Below are positions 36,474-45,170 of a stretch of 64,000 nucleotides of DNA, piece by piece. The translations under genes were made by a program, and so were the position numbers. Under the pieces are notes generated by a model. It saw only the letters and a list, made by a program, of their open reading frames with translations. It had not been told where the DNA came from and made no database searches. Origin of the DNA: Nocardioides lacusdianchii (GTDB lineage Bacteria; Actinomycetota; Actinomycetes; Propionibacteriales; Nocardioidaceae). Position 1 is the stretch's first letter. The number at the start of each line of letters is the position of its first letter. Where the stretch lies: assembly GCF_020102855.1 (NCBI RefSeq), contig NZ_JADHZD010000003.1, forward strand, positions 328,990 through 392,989, written 5' to 3'.

Positions 36474-37595
36474 TCACCCGACCGCCCTCCAGAACGCCTC
36501 CAGCGCCCCCGCCGAGTCCGGCCCCCCGAGCTCGACCTGGGTGAGGACCACGCTGACCGTGGCGTGCTGCGGGTCGACGTACGCCGCGGTGCCGGTGCCG
36601 CCGACCCAGCCGTAGCGGCCGACGACGTTCCACGGCTGCAGGACCGAGGTGTCGACGCCGCCGCCGAAGCCCCAGCCCTGCCCGTCGAGGAAGAAGCCGC
36701 CCATCTCGCGCTGCTGCGCGGTGGTGTGGTCGGTCATCATCCGCCGCACCGACGTCGGCCGCAGCAGTCCGTCTCCCTCGGCGAGCAGCATCCGGCCGAA
36801 GGCGAGCATGTCGTCGGCGGTGGTGACGATCCCGCCCGCGCCGGAGGCAAAGGCGGGCGGCTGCGCGAAGGCACCGTCGGGTTCGTCGGTGGCAACGAGC
36901 CCACCGTCGCGGTGGCCGAAGAGAGTGGTGAAGCGGTCGCGCTTCGCGGCCGGCACGTGGAAGCCGCTGTCGACCATGCTGAGAGGCCCGAGCAGCCGCT
37001 CGGCCATCAGGTCGGCGAGGTCCTGGCCGCCGGCCCGCGCGAGCAGCACGCCGAGGACGTCGTACGACGCGTTGTAGGTCCACCCCTCGCCCGGCTGGTG
37101 GATCAGCGGGATGTCTGCGAGGCCTCGCATCCACTCGTCGGGCGCCGGCACGGCCCCGACGTCCTTCGATGCCTGGCCGAGCCGCTCCACCAGCAGCGGC
37201 ACGACCGGCGACTCGACGGTCGCGAACCCGTGGCCGGAGGTGGAGGTGAGGAGGTGGCGCGCGGTGATGGGCCGCACGCACGCGACGGTGTCGTCGAGCG
37301 CGCTGGTCGGCGTACGCAGCACGCGCGGCTCGGCGAGCTCGGGGAGCAGGAGGCCGACCGGGGCGTCGAGGTCGAGCAAGCCGTCCTCGACGAGCAGCAT
37401 CGCCAGCGCCGCGGTCAGCGGCTTGGCGATCGAGGCGCCACGGAAGATCGAGTCGCGCCGCATCGCTGCGACCTCGGTGCCCTGGCGTCCGAGGACCGCC
37501 ACCTCGACGTCGTCGCCGCGTGAGACCAGCGCGACCAGCCCGGGGACCGCGCCAGAGTCGACGTACGGGCGGAGCGCGGCAGCGAGGTCGGCCAT
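36474..37595 (-). CDS. Serine beta-lactamase-like hydrolase (class C fold)
   Basis: 373 residues. Catalytic S55-I-A-K58 in FRGASIAKPLTA, a YxN-type element in WTYNASYDVLGVLL, and late HGG-like GRYGWVGGTGTAAYVD. The family covers class C beta-lactamases, EstB esterases and D-aminopeptidases; no signal peptide is present, so it is probably a cytoplasmic esterase or peptidase. TACCGT lies six bases before the ATG. Confidence 0.88.
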   Translation of the reverse strand: MADLAAALRPYVDSGAVPGLVALVSRGDDVEVAVLGRQGTEVAAMRRDSIFRGASIAKPLTAALAMLLVEDGLLDLDAPVGLLLPELAEPRVLRTPTSALDDTVACVRPITARHLLTSTSGHGFATVESPVVPLLVERLGQASKDVGAVPAPDEWMRGLADIPLIHQPGEGWTYNASYDVLGVLLARAGGQDLADLMAERLLGPLSMVDSGFHVPAAKRDRFTTLFGHRDGGLVATDEPDGAFAQPPAFASGAGGIVTTADDMLAFGRMLLAEGDGLLRPTSVRRMMTDHTTAQQREMGGFFLDGQGWGFGGGVDTSVLQPWNVVGRYGWVGGTGTAAYVDPQHATVSVVLTQVELGGPDSAGALEAFWRAVG

Positions 37596-37601
37596 GGTGC
37601 G

Positions 37602-37607
37602 ACGGTA
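37602..37607 (-). promoter_or_regulatory. Leaderless -10 (TACCGT)
   Basis: TACCGT on the minus strand, six bases, ATG at 37595. Confidence 0.55.
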
Positions 37608-37616
37608 GTCGTGGGA

Positions 37617-38006
37617 TCAGGAAGGGGCGAGGACGTCGAGACCCAGCAACGTCGCCGCCTCGACCATGCGCACGTCGTAGGTGATGACCGACTCGACCTC
37701 GAGCCGGATCGCAGCGGCCAGGTGGAGGGCGTCGAGCGATCGCAGGCCGGCTCCCGGGAGGAGGCCGGCCTCGGCGAAGAGGGGCGGCGGCAGCTCGTAG
37801 AGGTCCACCCCGCGCAGCAGCTGTGTGACGACCTGCTGGGTCAGGCCAGGCTCGCGTGCGACGACGCGTCGCAGCTCCGTCTCCAGCAGCAGGCATGCCA
37901 CCAGGGTCGACTGCTCGCGACGGAGCTCGTCCACCAGCGCGTCCGACTCTGCTTCAGCCACCAGCAGCTTCACCGCAGCCGACGTGTCGAGGTAGCACCG
38001 CCTCAA
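37617..38006 (-). CDS. vapC: VapC-type PIN-domain toxin
   Basis: 129 residues. PIN RNase fold: D7 in CYLDTSAAVKLLV, E in ETELRRVV, and the acidic pair in LDALHLAAAI and ITYDVRM. It should cleave RNA and be held inactive by the upstream antitoxin. TTG start at 38006 overlaps the antitoxin stop. Confidence 0.9.
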   Translation of the reverse strand: MRRCYLDTSAAVKLLVAEAESDALVDELRREQSTLVACLLLETELRRVVAREPGLTQQVVTQLLRGVDLYELPPPLFAEAGLLPGAGLRSLDALHLAAAIRLEVESVITYDVRMVEAATLLGLDVLAPS

Positions 38007-38248
38007 CGATCGCCCCGGAGGTCGTCGAGGTGGTCGGTCATCGGCCGCGACGCTGCCACGCGCGGCAACGCCGTGACGTCGTTCTCCGGAGCGGCGGACC
38101 GGACCCGTCGCAGGTCCGAGTCAGGGATGGGCATCAGCCGCGCAACGGGGACCCCGCGTCTGGTCACGGTGAAGGACTCCCCTTCCTCGACGGCGCGGAT
38201 GATCGCCGCGTTGTCGTTGCGGAGCTCACGCTGACTGATCGTCCTCAC
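38003..38248 (-). CDS. vapB: VapB antitoxin, Phd/YefM type
   Basis: 81 residues from GTG 38248 (VRTISQRELRNDNAAIIRAV, FTVTRRGVPVARLMPI), followed by an acidic C-terminus that would wrap the toxin. TACGTT is seven bases upstream. An ATG at 38293 would add 15 residues running through the promoter and is rejected. Confidence 0.9.
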   Translation of the reverse strand: MRTISQRELRNDNAAIIRAVEEGESFTVTRRGVPVARLMPIPDSDLRRVRSAAPENDVTALPRVAASRPMTDHLDDLRGDR

Positions 38249-38255
38249 AGACCGC

Positions 38256-38277
38256 AACGTAGCACTTCGTAGCACAT
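38256..38277 (-). promoter_or_regulatory. vapBC promoter with repeated operator half-sites
   Basis: On the minus strand GTGCTACGAA is followed directly by GTGCTACGTT; the second copy contains the -10 TACGTT. Binding of VapB or the VapBC complex here would block the promoter. Confidence 0.6.
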
Positions 38278-38289
38278 GAAGGGATGAGG

Positions 38290-39459
38290 TCATCCGGCTG
38301 CCCGGCTCGCGTACGCGAGCTCGAGGAGCAGTCCGCGCGCCGGCTCGTGCACCAGCGCCGCCCAGCGCGCCCAGACGTCGTACGCCCCCTCCCGCGCGAG
38401 CAGCCGCCGGGCATCGGCCAGGGCAGCCGGCTGGAGGACCGCTGCCGCCACGCGAGGCGCTTCGACCCGGTCCGTGACTCCGTCGGCTGCTCGTCGCAGG
38501 ATGCGGAAGGCCGCGCGTGGGATCTCGTCCCGCCCCGCGCGCAACTGCCCGGTGACTCGCTCCAGGTCAGCGGGTGGCGTGCCGATCCGCAGCAGCTCGA
38601 TGCTGGGCACGTCCGTCACCAGCTCGTAGTCGGTGCGCATGAAGGCGCGCTCGACGAGCCTGCCCTCGTCGAGGGCCTCCTTCAGCCGCAGCCACGGCTT
38701 CGGCGCGACGGCCACGTCGCGGGCCACCCGCTCCGGGACTGCCATGGGTGCGGTGTCGAACATGAGGAGGTCGTCGACGCCGCTGGGCACCAGCCGCCCG
38801 ATGACCCAACCGCCGTCGCCCGCGGCGTCACGGGTGCCAAGGTCCAGGACCTCTGCCCACGAGTCGCCGCAGAGGTCCTCGACCCGGAGCCGCCCACCCG
38901 GCAGGCTGGGACCGACCAGGTAGCCGCCCAGCGGGGCTCCGACCCATGAGCGCGCCAGCGCGGCGTGCGCCGCGAGCCGTCCCGTCGCCTGCTCGTCGAC
39001 GAATCGCTCGAGCCCGCCCATCTCGTGGAGGAGCAGCTGGTGGAAGAGCCACGACTCCGCTGCTACCCACGAGACGACCCTGATCGGGTCACCTCCGTTG
39101 GCGTGGCAGTCGGCGAGCTGGTCCTCGTGGAAGGTCTCGATGGCGTACTTCAGCGCGAGCCGCTGCATCTTCCCTGTCTCCGCGTCCGGGTCCTCGCACC
39201 GGACGGCCTGGTAGGCGATCCACCGCGCCCACAGCCAGTCGGGGAGCTCGGTGCCGAGCGCCGCGAGCTGGGCCAGCAGGACGTTGTGCCGGCTCCTCAG
39301 GTTGAGTGCAGGGACGGAGGCGTGCAGCTCCAGTGCGCGGGCGGCGTCGCCGGCCCGCTCTGCGGCGAGGGACTGCGTGACGAGGTCGTGGTCGGCCGCC
39401 GACATCCGGTCGGCGACGCGCGGGTGCCGGCGAAAGCCGGGAGCGGGGTTCCGAGACAT
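38290..39459 (-). CDS. Conserved hypothetical protein
   Basis: 389 residues, soluble, rich in Arg, Ala and Trp (PDWLWARWIAYQAVRCEDPD, WVAAESWLFHQLLLHEMGGL, WLRLKEALDEGRLVERAFMR). No family recognised. The ATG at 39459 is chosen because TTGGCT stands six bases before it and a CTGTCCACAG box 52 bases before. Ends 42 bases before vapB. Confidence 0.75.
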   Translation of the reverse strand: MSRNPAPGFRRHPRVADRMSAADHDLVTQSLAAERAGDAARALELHASVPALNLRSRHNVLLAQLAALGTELPDWLWARWIAYQAVRCEDPDAETGKMQRLALKYAIETFHEDQLADCHANGGDPIRVVSWVAAESWLFHQLLLHEMGGLERFVDEQATGRLAAHAALARSWVGAPLGGYLVGPSLPGGRLRVEDLCGDSWAEVLDLGTRDAAGDGGWVIGRLVPSGVDDLLMFDTAPMAVPERVARDVAVAPKPWLRLKEALDEGRLVERAFMRTDYELVTDVPSIELLRIGTPPADLERVTGQLRAGRDEIPRAAFRILRRAADGVTDRVEAPRVAAAVLQPAALADARRLLAREGAYDVWARWAALVHEPARGLLLELAYASRAAG

Positions 39460-39511
39460 GCCTCCAGCCAACGTCCGTCCGACCAGCCGCCACAAGCACG
39501 TCCTGCGGATC

Positions 39512-39520
39512 TGTGGACAG
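39512..39520 (-). promoter_or_regulatory. CTGTCCACA box upstream of the 389-residue hypothetical
   Basis: CTGTCCACAGATCC on the minus strand, 52 bases before the ATG at 39459. A second partial copy (TCTCCACAGGCC) lies 19 bases further upstream. Confidence 0.55.
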
Positions 39521-39580
39521 GTGCCGGGCCTGTGGAGACTCGTTCGCCAAGCGCCCCTACCAGGGGGCAGGGTCGGCGCC

Positions 39581-39988
39581 ATGTTCGAACCAGTCCTCAC
39601 CACCCAGGCCCAGATGGAAGATGCGTGGCGTGAGCTGATGGGCCCGTGGAGCTTCGGCGGCCACAGCGTCTGGATGATGCTCGTCGTCGACGACCGACCG
39701 CTGCCCCAGCTGACGGAAATCTCGGAGGCCGAGGATCCGCCTGACACCAGCCATGTCGACGGTCTCGCCGAGATCCTCGTCGGGCTCGACCGCGAGGTGG
39801 CGCCGGGCATGCGCGTCGCGTTCCTCCGGTCCCGCCCCGGCAAGGGCATCGTCACCGACACCGACCGCGCCTGGGCGAGGAGCCTGTACGCCTCCGCGCG
39901 TCGCGCCGGCGTGCCGTGCGAGGTGGTGCACCTCGCCACTCGTGGATCGATCCGCCCGATCCCCGCGGACGTCATCGGCATCCGCTAG
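39581..39988 (+). CDS. Conserved hypothetical protein
   Basis: 135 residues, mixed alpha/beta (HSVWMMLVVDDRPLPQLTEI, GMRVAFLRSRPGKGIVTDTD, AGVPCEVVHLATRGSIRPIP). It looks like a small actinobacterial family I cannot name. CAGGGT is seven bases before the ATG. Divergent from the 389-residue hypothetical. Confidence 0.75.
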   Translation: MFEPVLTTQAQMEDAWRELMGPWSFGGHSVWMMLVVDDRPLPQLTEISEAEDPPDTSHVDGLAEILVGLDREVAPGMRVAFLRSRPGKGIVTDTDRAWARSLYASARRAGVPCEVVHLATRGSIRPIPADVIGIR

Positions 39989-40006
39989 ACCATGGGCGGC
40001 GTGCGG

Positions 40007-40012
40007 AAGGAT
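40007..40012 (+). promoter_or_regulatory. Candidate leaderless -10 (AAGGAT)
   Basis: AAGGAT, six bases, ATG at 40019. Confidence 0.5.
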
Positions 40013-40018
40013 GGATCC

Positions 40019-40585
40019 ATGCCGCTCTCCTTGGACGAGGTCCACGACTTGATCGACTCGTGGGAGTTCGACCCTCGCGTCGACACGCTGGGACCGGCGA
40101 CCGAGCTGTTGACGACGATGGCCCCCGAGGATCCCGGGCGTCTCGACGTGTTGCAGGTGATCGCAGACCACCAGGCGATGCGCGGAGATGTCGAAGCGGC
40201 GCTCGCGACCCTCGATCAAGCCGGCCCCACCTCTGCCGAGGATGCCGACGTCATTCGCGCCATGCGCGTCTCGTTCCTCGTCGAGGCAGGCCGCGGCCAG
40301 GAAGCCGAACCGTTGCTCCTCGACCTCCGGCACCGTGGCCCCAGCCTGCCGTCCGAGGCGCTCGAGCGAGTCGCCGACACCCTCGAGGGAGCTGGACGCC
40401 TGCGCGAGGCGATGCGCTGGTTCACCATCGGGCTCCGGGACCTCGACCCGCAGAACGACCTACCCACCGCCGAGGAGGAGTACGCCCTCATCGGCCGGTG
40501 GCGGGTGCGGCAGGCGCTCGACCTTCCCCCGGACCACTACGACGAGCTCGCACGCATCACGCTGGACCTGCGGCGAGCAACATGA
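40019..40585 (+). CDS. TPR-like hypothetical protein
   Basis: 188 residues of short helical pairs (DVLQVIADHQAMRGDVEAAL, ERVADTLEGAGRLREAMRWF) typical of tetratricopeptide repeats. It probably mediates a protein contact. Overlaps the P-loop kinase gene by ATGA, so the two are linked. Confidence 0.75.
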   Translation: MPLSLDEVHDLIDSWEFDPRVDTLGPATELLTTMAPEDPGRLDVLQVIADHQAMRGDVEAALATLDQAGPTSAEDADVIRAMRVSFLVEAGRGQEAEPLLLDLRHRGPSLPSEALERVADTLEGAGRLREAMRWFTIGLRDLDPQNDLPTAEEEYALIGRWRVRQALDLPPDHYDELARITLDLRRAT

Positions 40586-41229
40586 GCCCGTTCCCGCTCG
40601 CACTGGTCGACCGCGCCGAGTCCCTCCTCGACCGCTCGGATCGCGCGGTCCTCGGGATCACCGGCCCGCCCGGGTCGGGGAAGTCCACGCTCACCTCGGC
40701 ACTGCTCTCCGCCCTGGCCTCACGGCTCGGCGCCGATGCCGTCGGGCACCTGCCGATGGACGGCTTCCACCTCGCCGACGTCCAGCTGGACCGGCTCGGC
40801 CTGCGTGACCGCAAGGGCGCGCCGGTGACCTTCGACGTCGACGGCTACGTCGCAGCGCTCGCGCGCCTGCACTCCTCGCCGAAGTCCGTCCTCTACGCCC
40901 CCGGCTTCGAGCGCGAGCTCGAGCAGCCGATCGCGGCGGCCATCGCGATCCCGCCGTCGGCGCGGCTGGTCGTCACCGAGGGCAACTACCTCCTGCTGCC
41001 CCACGGCGGATGGCAGCACGTACACCCCCTGCTGGCCGAGGCGTGGTTCGTCGGGGTCGACGACGACGTACGCCGCTCACGGCTGGTGCGTCGGCACGAG
41101 GAGTTCGGGAAGTCGCCCGATGCCGCTCTTGCCTGGGTGGACCAGGTCGACGAGCCCAACGCCCGCCTCGTCTCGTCGACGCGCGAGGCAGCCGACCTGA
41201 TCGTGAAGGCCACTTCCTTCGCCGGTTGA
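40582..41229 (+). CDS. P-loop nucleoside/nucleotide kinase family protein
   Basis: 215 residues. Walker A GITGPPGSGKSTLTSALL, substrate segment HLPMDGFHLADVQLDRLGL, RKGAPVTFDVDGYVAAL and VVTEGNYLLL, the pattern of the uridine-kinase/pantothenate-kinase-like FrcK/YggC group. It phosphorylates a small sugar or nucleoside; substrate unknown. Its C-terminal FAG and TGA lie in a subtype A repeat. Confidence 0.88.
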   Translation: MSPFPLALVDRAESLLDRSDRAVLGITGPPGSGKSTLTSALLSALASRLGADAVGHLPMDGFHLADVQLDRLGLRDRKGAPVTFDVDGYVAALARLHSSPKSVLYAPGFERELEQPIAAAIAIPPSARLVVTEGNYLLLPHGGWQHVHPLLAEAWFVGVDDDVRRSRLVRRHEEFGKSPDAALAWVDQVDEPNARLVSSTREAADLIVKATSFAG

Positions 41230-41311
41230 GGTGCGAGCGCAGCGAGCCTCGAAACCACCCGCTCCCTCTCGCTGGTCGAGTAGCCGCGAGGAACGAGCGG
41301 CGTATCGAGAC
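41226..41311 (+). repeat. Dispersed repeats: subtype A followed by subtype B
   Basis: GGTTGAGGTGCGAGCGCAGC... CCTCGAAACC (subtype A, inverse of 8553-8588) is followed at about 41270 by GGTCGAGTAGCCGCGAGGAA...CGTATCGAGACC (subtype B). The first gives the kinase stop codon. Confidence 0.85.
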
Positions 41312-41319
41312 CACCTCCG

Positions 41320-41328
41320 TTGTCCACA
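41320..41328 (+). promoter_or_regulatory. TTGTCCACA box upstream of toxin gene 2
   Basis: TTGTCCACAGATCC, 52 bases before the GTG at 41381; GAGGGT is six bases before the start. Confidence 0.55.
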
Positions 41329-41380
41329 GATCCGTCCCGAGGGGTGCCGCCGCCCGGGCCGACTCCGTGAGGGTGGAGGC

Positions 41381-42697
41381 GTGCGGATCAGTGTCGAGTG
41401 CGGGGGCTACGCCGAGGCGGCGAGCGTGTGCCGGACCGCCAACCACGTCGCCGCGCTCCTCACGGAGTCGCTGGCAGGCAAGCTGCACGGGTACGCCGCC
41501 ATGGCGGGCGACGACGCCACCAGCAGCGACTTCTCCGCGGCCTACGACCCCGCCGCGCGCGAGGCCGTGGGCGCCCTGGCCGATCTCACCCACGCACTGA
41601 TCGGGCTGGGACGGCTCCTCGACCTCAGTGGTCTGGCCCATGCCCGCGCCGAGGCTGAGGCTGCCGGGACCAGGACGAACGCCTACACCGGCGGCGGCCT
41701 GGACGCGGACGCGTTCCTGCGCGTCTCCCCCGACCTCCCGCCGTCCAGCCTGGGCGGGTCGGTCGCCACGGGACTCGGCGACGTCCACACATGGATCCTC
41801 GACCAGGTCGAGGGATTCGTCTGGCCGGGCGCCGACGTCGACCGCCTCCGTGACGCGGCCGGCAGCTGGCGGCGTACGGGTGGGTCGGTCGCCGACCTCA
41901 CCGGCCATCTCGACGCCGTCACCCGCCTGCTGGACCGCCAGCTGTCCCCGGAGATCCCGATCGCCCTCTCGGCGATCGCTGACCTGCGGGCGCTCGTCGA
42001 GGACACCGCCGACCAGCTCCTCGCGCTCGCCGATGCGTGCGACGACTACGCCGCGGCGGTGGAGGACACGCGAGCCCGCACCCGTTCCCTCCTCGCCGAG
42101 ATCGGCCAGATGATCGTGGAGGAGGTCGCCCTCACCGCGATCGTCGCCGGTATCACCGGTGGCCTCGGGGGCGGCGCCAAGGCGGCTGCCGCCCTCGCCC
42201 GCATCCGCGCCCAGGCGCCGCGCTTCCACGCCCTCCTCACCGCCCTGCGCACGGTCGTCGCGACCGCCGCCTCGCGGCTCCGGACCGCCGAGGACCAGCT
42301 GGTGCGAGCGCGCGACGGGTTCGGTCGGTTCGTCCGTGCGCCTGCGCGGGACGAGCGCGGCGAGATGGTGAACCCACTGGGATGGGGCGGAGCGAGGGCT
42401 GAGCGGCTCAGGCAGGTGAGAGCGACCATCGACGATCCGCGCCTCTTCGACCCTTCGAGTCTGCAGGGACTGGCGGCCAAGGACATCGCGACGATGTTGC
42501 GAGACTGGCCCACTCGAGCCGCATCGCGAGGCGATGGCGTGGTCTACGAAGACCCTCTCAACCGTGGTCGTCAGATCAGGATCATGGAAGGCTATCCAGG
42601 GAACAGGCCCGATCCGGTGACGCACGGGCCGTACGTCGTGGTCTCGCAGAACGGTCCTCCGCTCAAGTTCGCTCTGGAAGGGAACCCCACACTGTGA
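41381..42697 (+). CDS. Polymorphic toxin-like protein 2
   Basis: 438 residues. Residues 1 to about 323 are paralogous to the protein at 31785 (CGGYAEAASVCRTANHVAAL, HTWILDQVEGFVWPGADVDR, ITGGLGGGAKA, RAQAPRFHALLTALRT, PARDERGEM). The last 114 residues form a separate domain (LFDPSSLQGLAAKDIATMLR, RQIRIMEGYPGNRPDPVTHG, PYVVVSQNGPPLKFALEGNP). The PYVxVSxNGxPLxxxLxGNP pattern resembles C-terminal nuclease tips of contact toxins, but I cannot name it. The next gene overlaps by GTGA and is the likely immunity gene. No signal peptide; export by type VII secretion is inferred. Confidence 0.75.
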   Translation: MRISVECGGYAEAASVCRTANHVAALLTESLAGKLHGYAAMAGDDATSSDFSAAYDPAAREAVGALADLTHALIGLGRLLDLSGLAHARAEAEAAGTRTNAYTGGGLDADAFLRVSPDLPPSSLGGSVATGLGDVHTWILDQVEGFVWPGADVDRLRDAAGSWRRTGGSVADLTGHLDAVTRLLDRQLSPEIPIALSAIADLRALVEDTADQLLALADACDDYAAAVEDTRARTRSLLAEIGQMIVEEVALTAIVAGITGGLGGGAKAAAALARIRAQAPRFHALLTALRTVVATAASRLRTAEDQLVRARDGFGRFVRAPARDERGEMVNPLGWGGARAERLRQVRATIDDPRLFDPSSLQGLAAKDIATMLRDWPTRAASRGDGVVYEDPLNRGRQIRIMEGYPGNRPDPVTHGPYVVVSQNGPPLKFALEGNPTL

Positions 42698-43026
42698 ATG
42701 TCTTGCCCGTGGTGACCCCGGTCCTGGAGGACCTCGAGGAGATCTTCGACTCCGAAGGCTTCCTGCCTCTCTATCAAGTGGCCTGGACGATGTCCGGCTC
42801 GGTGGGCCGCGATGACGTTCGCTTCGAAGGTCTCTGCCGTGAAGCATTCGATGCGTTCAGCACCCGCCATCCCGACCTCCTGCTCGTGTGGGTGCCGTGG
42901 CCCATCGACCTCTCGCAGGCCCGTTCGGTCGCAGCCGGGACCCCGATCGACCTCGATCTGGATCCAGAGGCCCCGACCGACACACCACTCCTAGCGCTGG
43001 TGGCGCCGGACCTGCTCCCCGCCTGA
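42694..43026 (+). CDS. Probable immunity protein 2
   Basis: 110 residues, acidic (VVTPVLEDLEEIFDSEGFLP, IDLDLDPEAPTDTPLLALVA). Not similar to immunity protein 1 apart from size and charge. GTG start overlaps the toxin stop by four bases exactly as in the first pair. Confidence 0.7.
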   Translation: MNVLPVVTPVLEDLEEIFDSEGFLPLYQVAWTMSGSVGRDDVRFEGLCREAFDAFSTRHPDLLLVWVPWPIDLSQARSVAAGTPIDLDLDPEAPTDTPLLALVAPDLLPA

Positions 43027-43044
43027 AGCCGCAATCGCATCCGG

Positions 43045-43050
43045 CAGGAT
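43045..43050 (+). promoter_or_regulatory. Candidate leaderless -10 (CAGGAT)
   Basis: CAGGAT, six bases, GTG at 43057. Confidence 0.5.
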
Positions 43051-43056
43051 GCGCCC

Positions 43057-43722
43057 GTGCGCATCGGGACCTGGAACCTTGCCGGCCGCTGGTCGGACGC
43101 CCACCTCGGCCTCCTGCTCGAAGCCGACTGCGACGTCTGGCTTCTGACCGAGGTCAACGAGCGGGCGAGCCTGCCCGGGTACGCACTGCACCTCACGCAG
43201 TCACGGATGGCGGCGCGCCGCCGATGGGCCGGGATCGCCAGCCGCCTGCCGATGGCATCACTGCCCGACCCGCACCCGGCGAGCGCGGCCGCCCAGGTCG
43301 GCGCGACGACGTACGTCAGCTCGGTCCTCCCATGGAAGGGCTGCCAGTCCCGCGCGCCGTGGACCGGCGCCAAGCACGCCGACAAGACCGCCAATGCGGT
43401 CGACGACCTGCTCCTCCACCTCCGCGTCGCTGACGCACTCGTGTGGGGTGGCGACTGGAACCACGCGCTAAGCGGCAGGGAGTACGCCGGATCGCTGGCC
43501 GGCAGGAAGGTCGTCCTCGACGCCGTCGACCAGCTCGACCTCTCCGTCCCGACCGCAGACCTTCCCCACCCGATCGACGGCCTTCTGAGCATCGACCACG
43601 TCGCCGTCCCTCACGGCACCGCGACCAGGGCGTCGCGGATCCCCGCTGAGCACGACGGCAAGCGATTGTCCGACCACGACGCGTACGTGGTCGAGGTCTT
43701 CACCTCCTCGGCGGTCGAGTAG
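43057..43722 (+). CDS. Endonuclease/exonuclease/phosphatase family protein
   Basis: 221 residues. MRIGTWNLAGRW (first Asn), LLTEVNE (catalytic Glu), VWGGDWNHAL (Asp-Trp-Asn) and the C-terminal SIDHVAV and LSDHDAYVVEV, i.e. the complete EEP metal site. A hydrolase for phosphodiesters such as DNA. The final SSAVE and TAG come from a subtype B repeat fragment. Confidence 0.88.
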   Translation: MRIGTWNLAGRWSDAHLGLLLEADCDVWLLTEVNERASLPGYALHLTQSRMAARRRWAGIASRLPMASLPDPHPASAAAQVGATTYVSSVLPWKGCQSRAPWTGAKHADKTANAVDDLLLHLRVADALVWGGDWNHALSGREYAGSLAGRKVVLDAVDQLDLSVPTADLPHPIDGLLSIDHVAVPHGTATRASRIPAEHDGKRLSDHDAYVVEVFTSSAVE

Positions 43723-43742
43723 CGACGAGCAGGTCGGTCGGC

Positions 43743-44966
43743 CTACGTCCGCCTGGCGTAGGTGACCTTGTTGTCGGCGTGGACTGTCATCGCGTAGCGG
43801 GAGTCGTGGGCCAGTCGGTGATGTCGCGGACACAGGAGCCGGCCGTTGGCGAGGTCGGTGAGTCCGGATCGGGACCAGGGGTCGTCGTGGTGGGCGTGGC
43901 ACCCGGACGCCGACGTCTCGCATCCGCGTGCGGTGCAGCCACCGTCACGCAGCCCGAGCGCGATGCGCTGGGACTTGGTGAAGAGCCGAGCCGCGCGCCC
44001 CATGTCCAGGGGCACCGACTTCGAATCCAGCACGACCGGGATGATCCCGGCCTCGCACGCCAGGCGCCTTGCCTGACCGGCGGACATCCGCGACCCTTCG
44101 TCCAGCAACGCGGTAGCGGTCTCGCCCAGCAGCTGCTCGATCGTCATGGTGACCACGACGGTGGCGTTGACGCCTGCGGTCTGCGGGGTCGCGTCGACCG
44201 GGTAGCGCTCGACGTACTCGATGAGCGCCTCCCCCAGACGGCGGCGCAGCGGCTTCCACTCGCCTGACTCGTCGCGGAGCTCGTCCTCGGCGTGGCGGGC
44301 CGGGTTCGCCAGCGCCAGCAGGTGGCGCTTCAGCATCGCACCCACGTGGGACGGCACGACGAAGCTGCCGCGGCAGCGCCCCTCACCGTCATCGACCATC
44401 GTCAGCTCCACCCCGACGGTGGCGCGGTCCTCCTCGGCCCGCAGCACCGCCTCCTCGTGCGACTCGCCCACCTCGGGGGCGACCACGTCGAGGATCCGCT
44501 TCCCGATCTGCTTCAGCTCGCGCGCGTCGTGCTGCAGCGCGAGCCGCAGCAGCGCCTCCTCAGCATCGTCACGGACCGAGGCCCCCACGTGCGACGGCAG
44601 GGCGTCGACCGCCTCCACGACCATCCGCGCCTGCTCCGTCCGCACCGCACCCGACGTCAACGCCGTCGCGACCCACGGGTGCTGCGCCAGCGCCCGCCCC
44701 AGCGCCAGGTCGCGGCGCGCCTCGCGCCGCGTCGTCCTGGTCTCGACCGCCAGCCACGCCGCCGCGTCACGCAACCCGTGCGCGGCGGCCACGTCGTCCG
44801 ACGCACCCAGCACCCGCGCGAGCAGCGCATCCAGCTGCGAACGGACCTCGACGAGCCCGACGAGCGCCGACTGCTTCTCCCCCACCGACATGAAGGCCGG
44901 CTCCACCGACGCCACACCCTTCAGCGCAGCACCGAGGTCGTCGGCACACTCGATGATCGGATGCAC
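43743..44966 (-). CDS. DUF222-HNH endonuclease (13E12 family)
   Basis: 407 residues. DUF222 helical region at about 20-280 (LDALLARVLGASDDVAAAHG, AAWLAVETRTTRREARRDLA, VVVTMTIEQLLGE), then an HNH nuclease with GCTARGCETSASGCHAHHDDPWSRSGLTDLANGRLLCPRHHRLAH (given here as residues about 345-390: two CxxC-like pairs plus HH and HHRLAH). GTG 44966 is supported by AGGAGG six bases upstream. An SOS-type promoter lies about 200 bases upstream. Related 13E12 genes in mycobacteria are damage-inducible. Confidence 0.9.
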   Translation of the reverse strand: MHPIIECADDLGAALKGVASVEPAFMSVGEKQSALVGLVEVRSQLDALLARVLGASDDVAAAHGLRDAAAWLAVETRTTRREARRDLALGRALAQHPWVATALTSGAVRTEQARMVVEAVDALPSHVGASVRDDAEEALLRLALQHDARELKQIGKRILDVVAPEVGESHEEAVLRAEEDRATVGVELTMVDDGEGRCRGSFVVPSHVGAMLKRHLLALANPARHAEDELRDESGEWKPLRRRLGEALIEYVERYPVDATPQTAGVNATVVVTMTIEQLLGETATALLDEGSRMSAGQARRLACEAGIIPVVLDSKSVPLDMGRAARLFTKSQRIALGLRDGGCTARGCETSASGCHAHHDDPWSRSGLTDLANGRLLCPRHHRLAHDSRYAMTVHADNKVTYARRT

Positions 44967-45170
44967 CAGCCACCTCCTCGCACGCACTGACCACCGCCCT
45001 GGTCGGGCGGAGCGGAGAGGCATGACTGGTGGCACCGTTGCCAGGTCGTCACCCGAGAGCCCTGGAGGCACCCCGCCAGCACCACGACGGGTTCTATGGA
45101 TGACTGTCCCGATCCCGGGATCCCCGTCACCTCAGACGAGGGATCCGTTCCGGACCGGCGTGCTCACGCC

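Noticed and set aside
28695..41328. TTGTCCACA boxes as a replication origin
   Set aside because: Boxes are single and scattered over 43 kb, each tied to one gene; there is no dnaA, dnaN or clustered box region.
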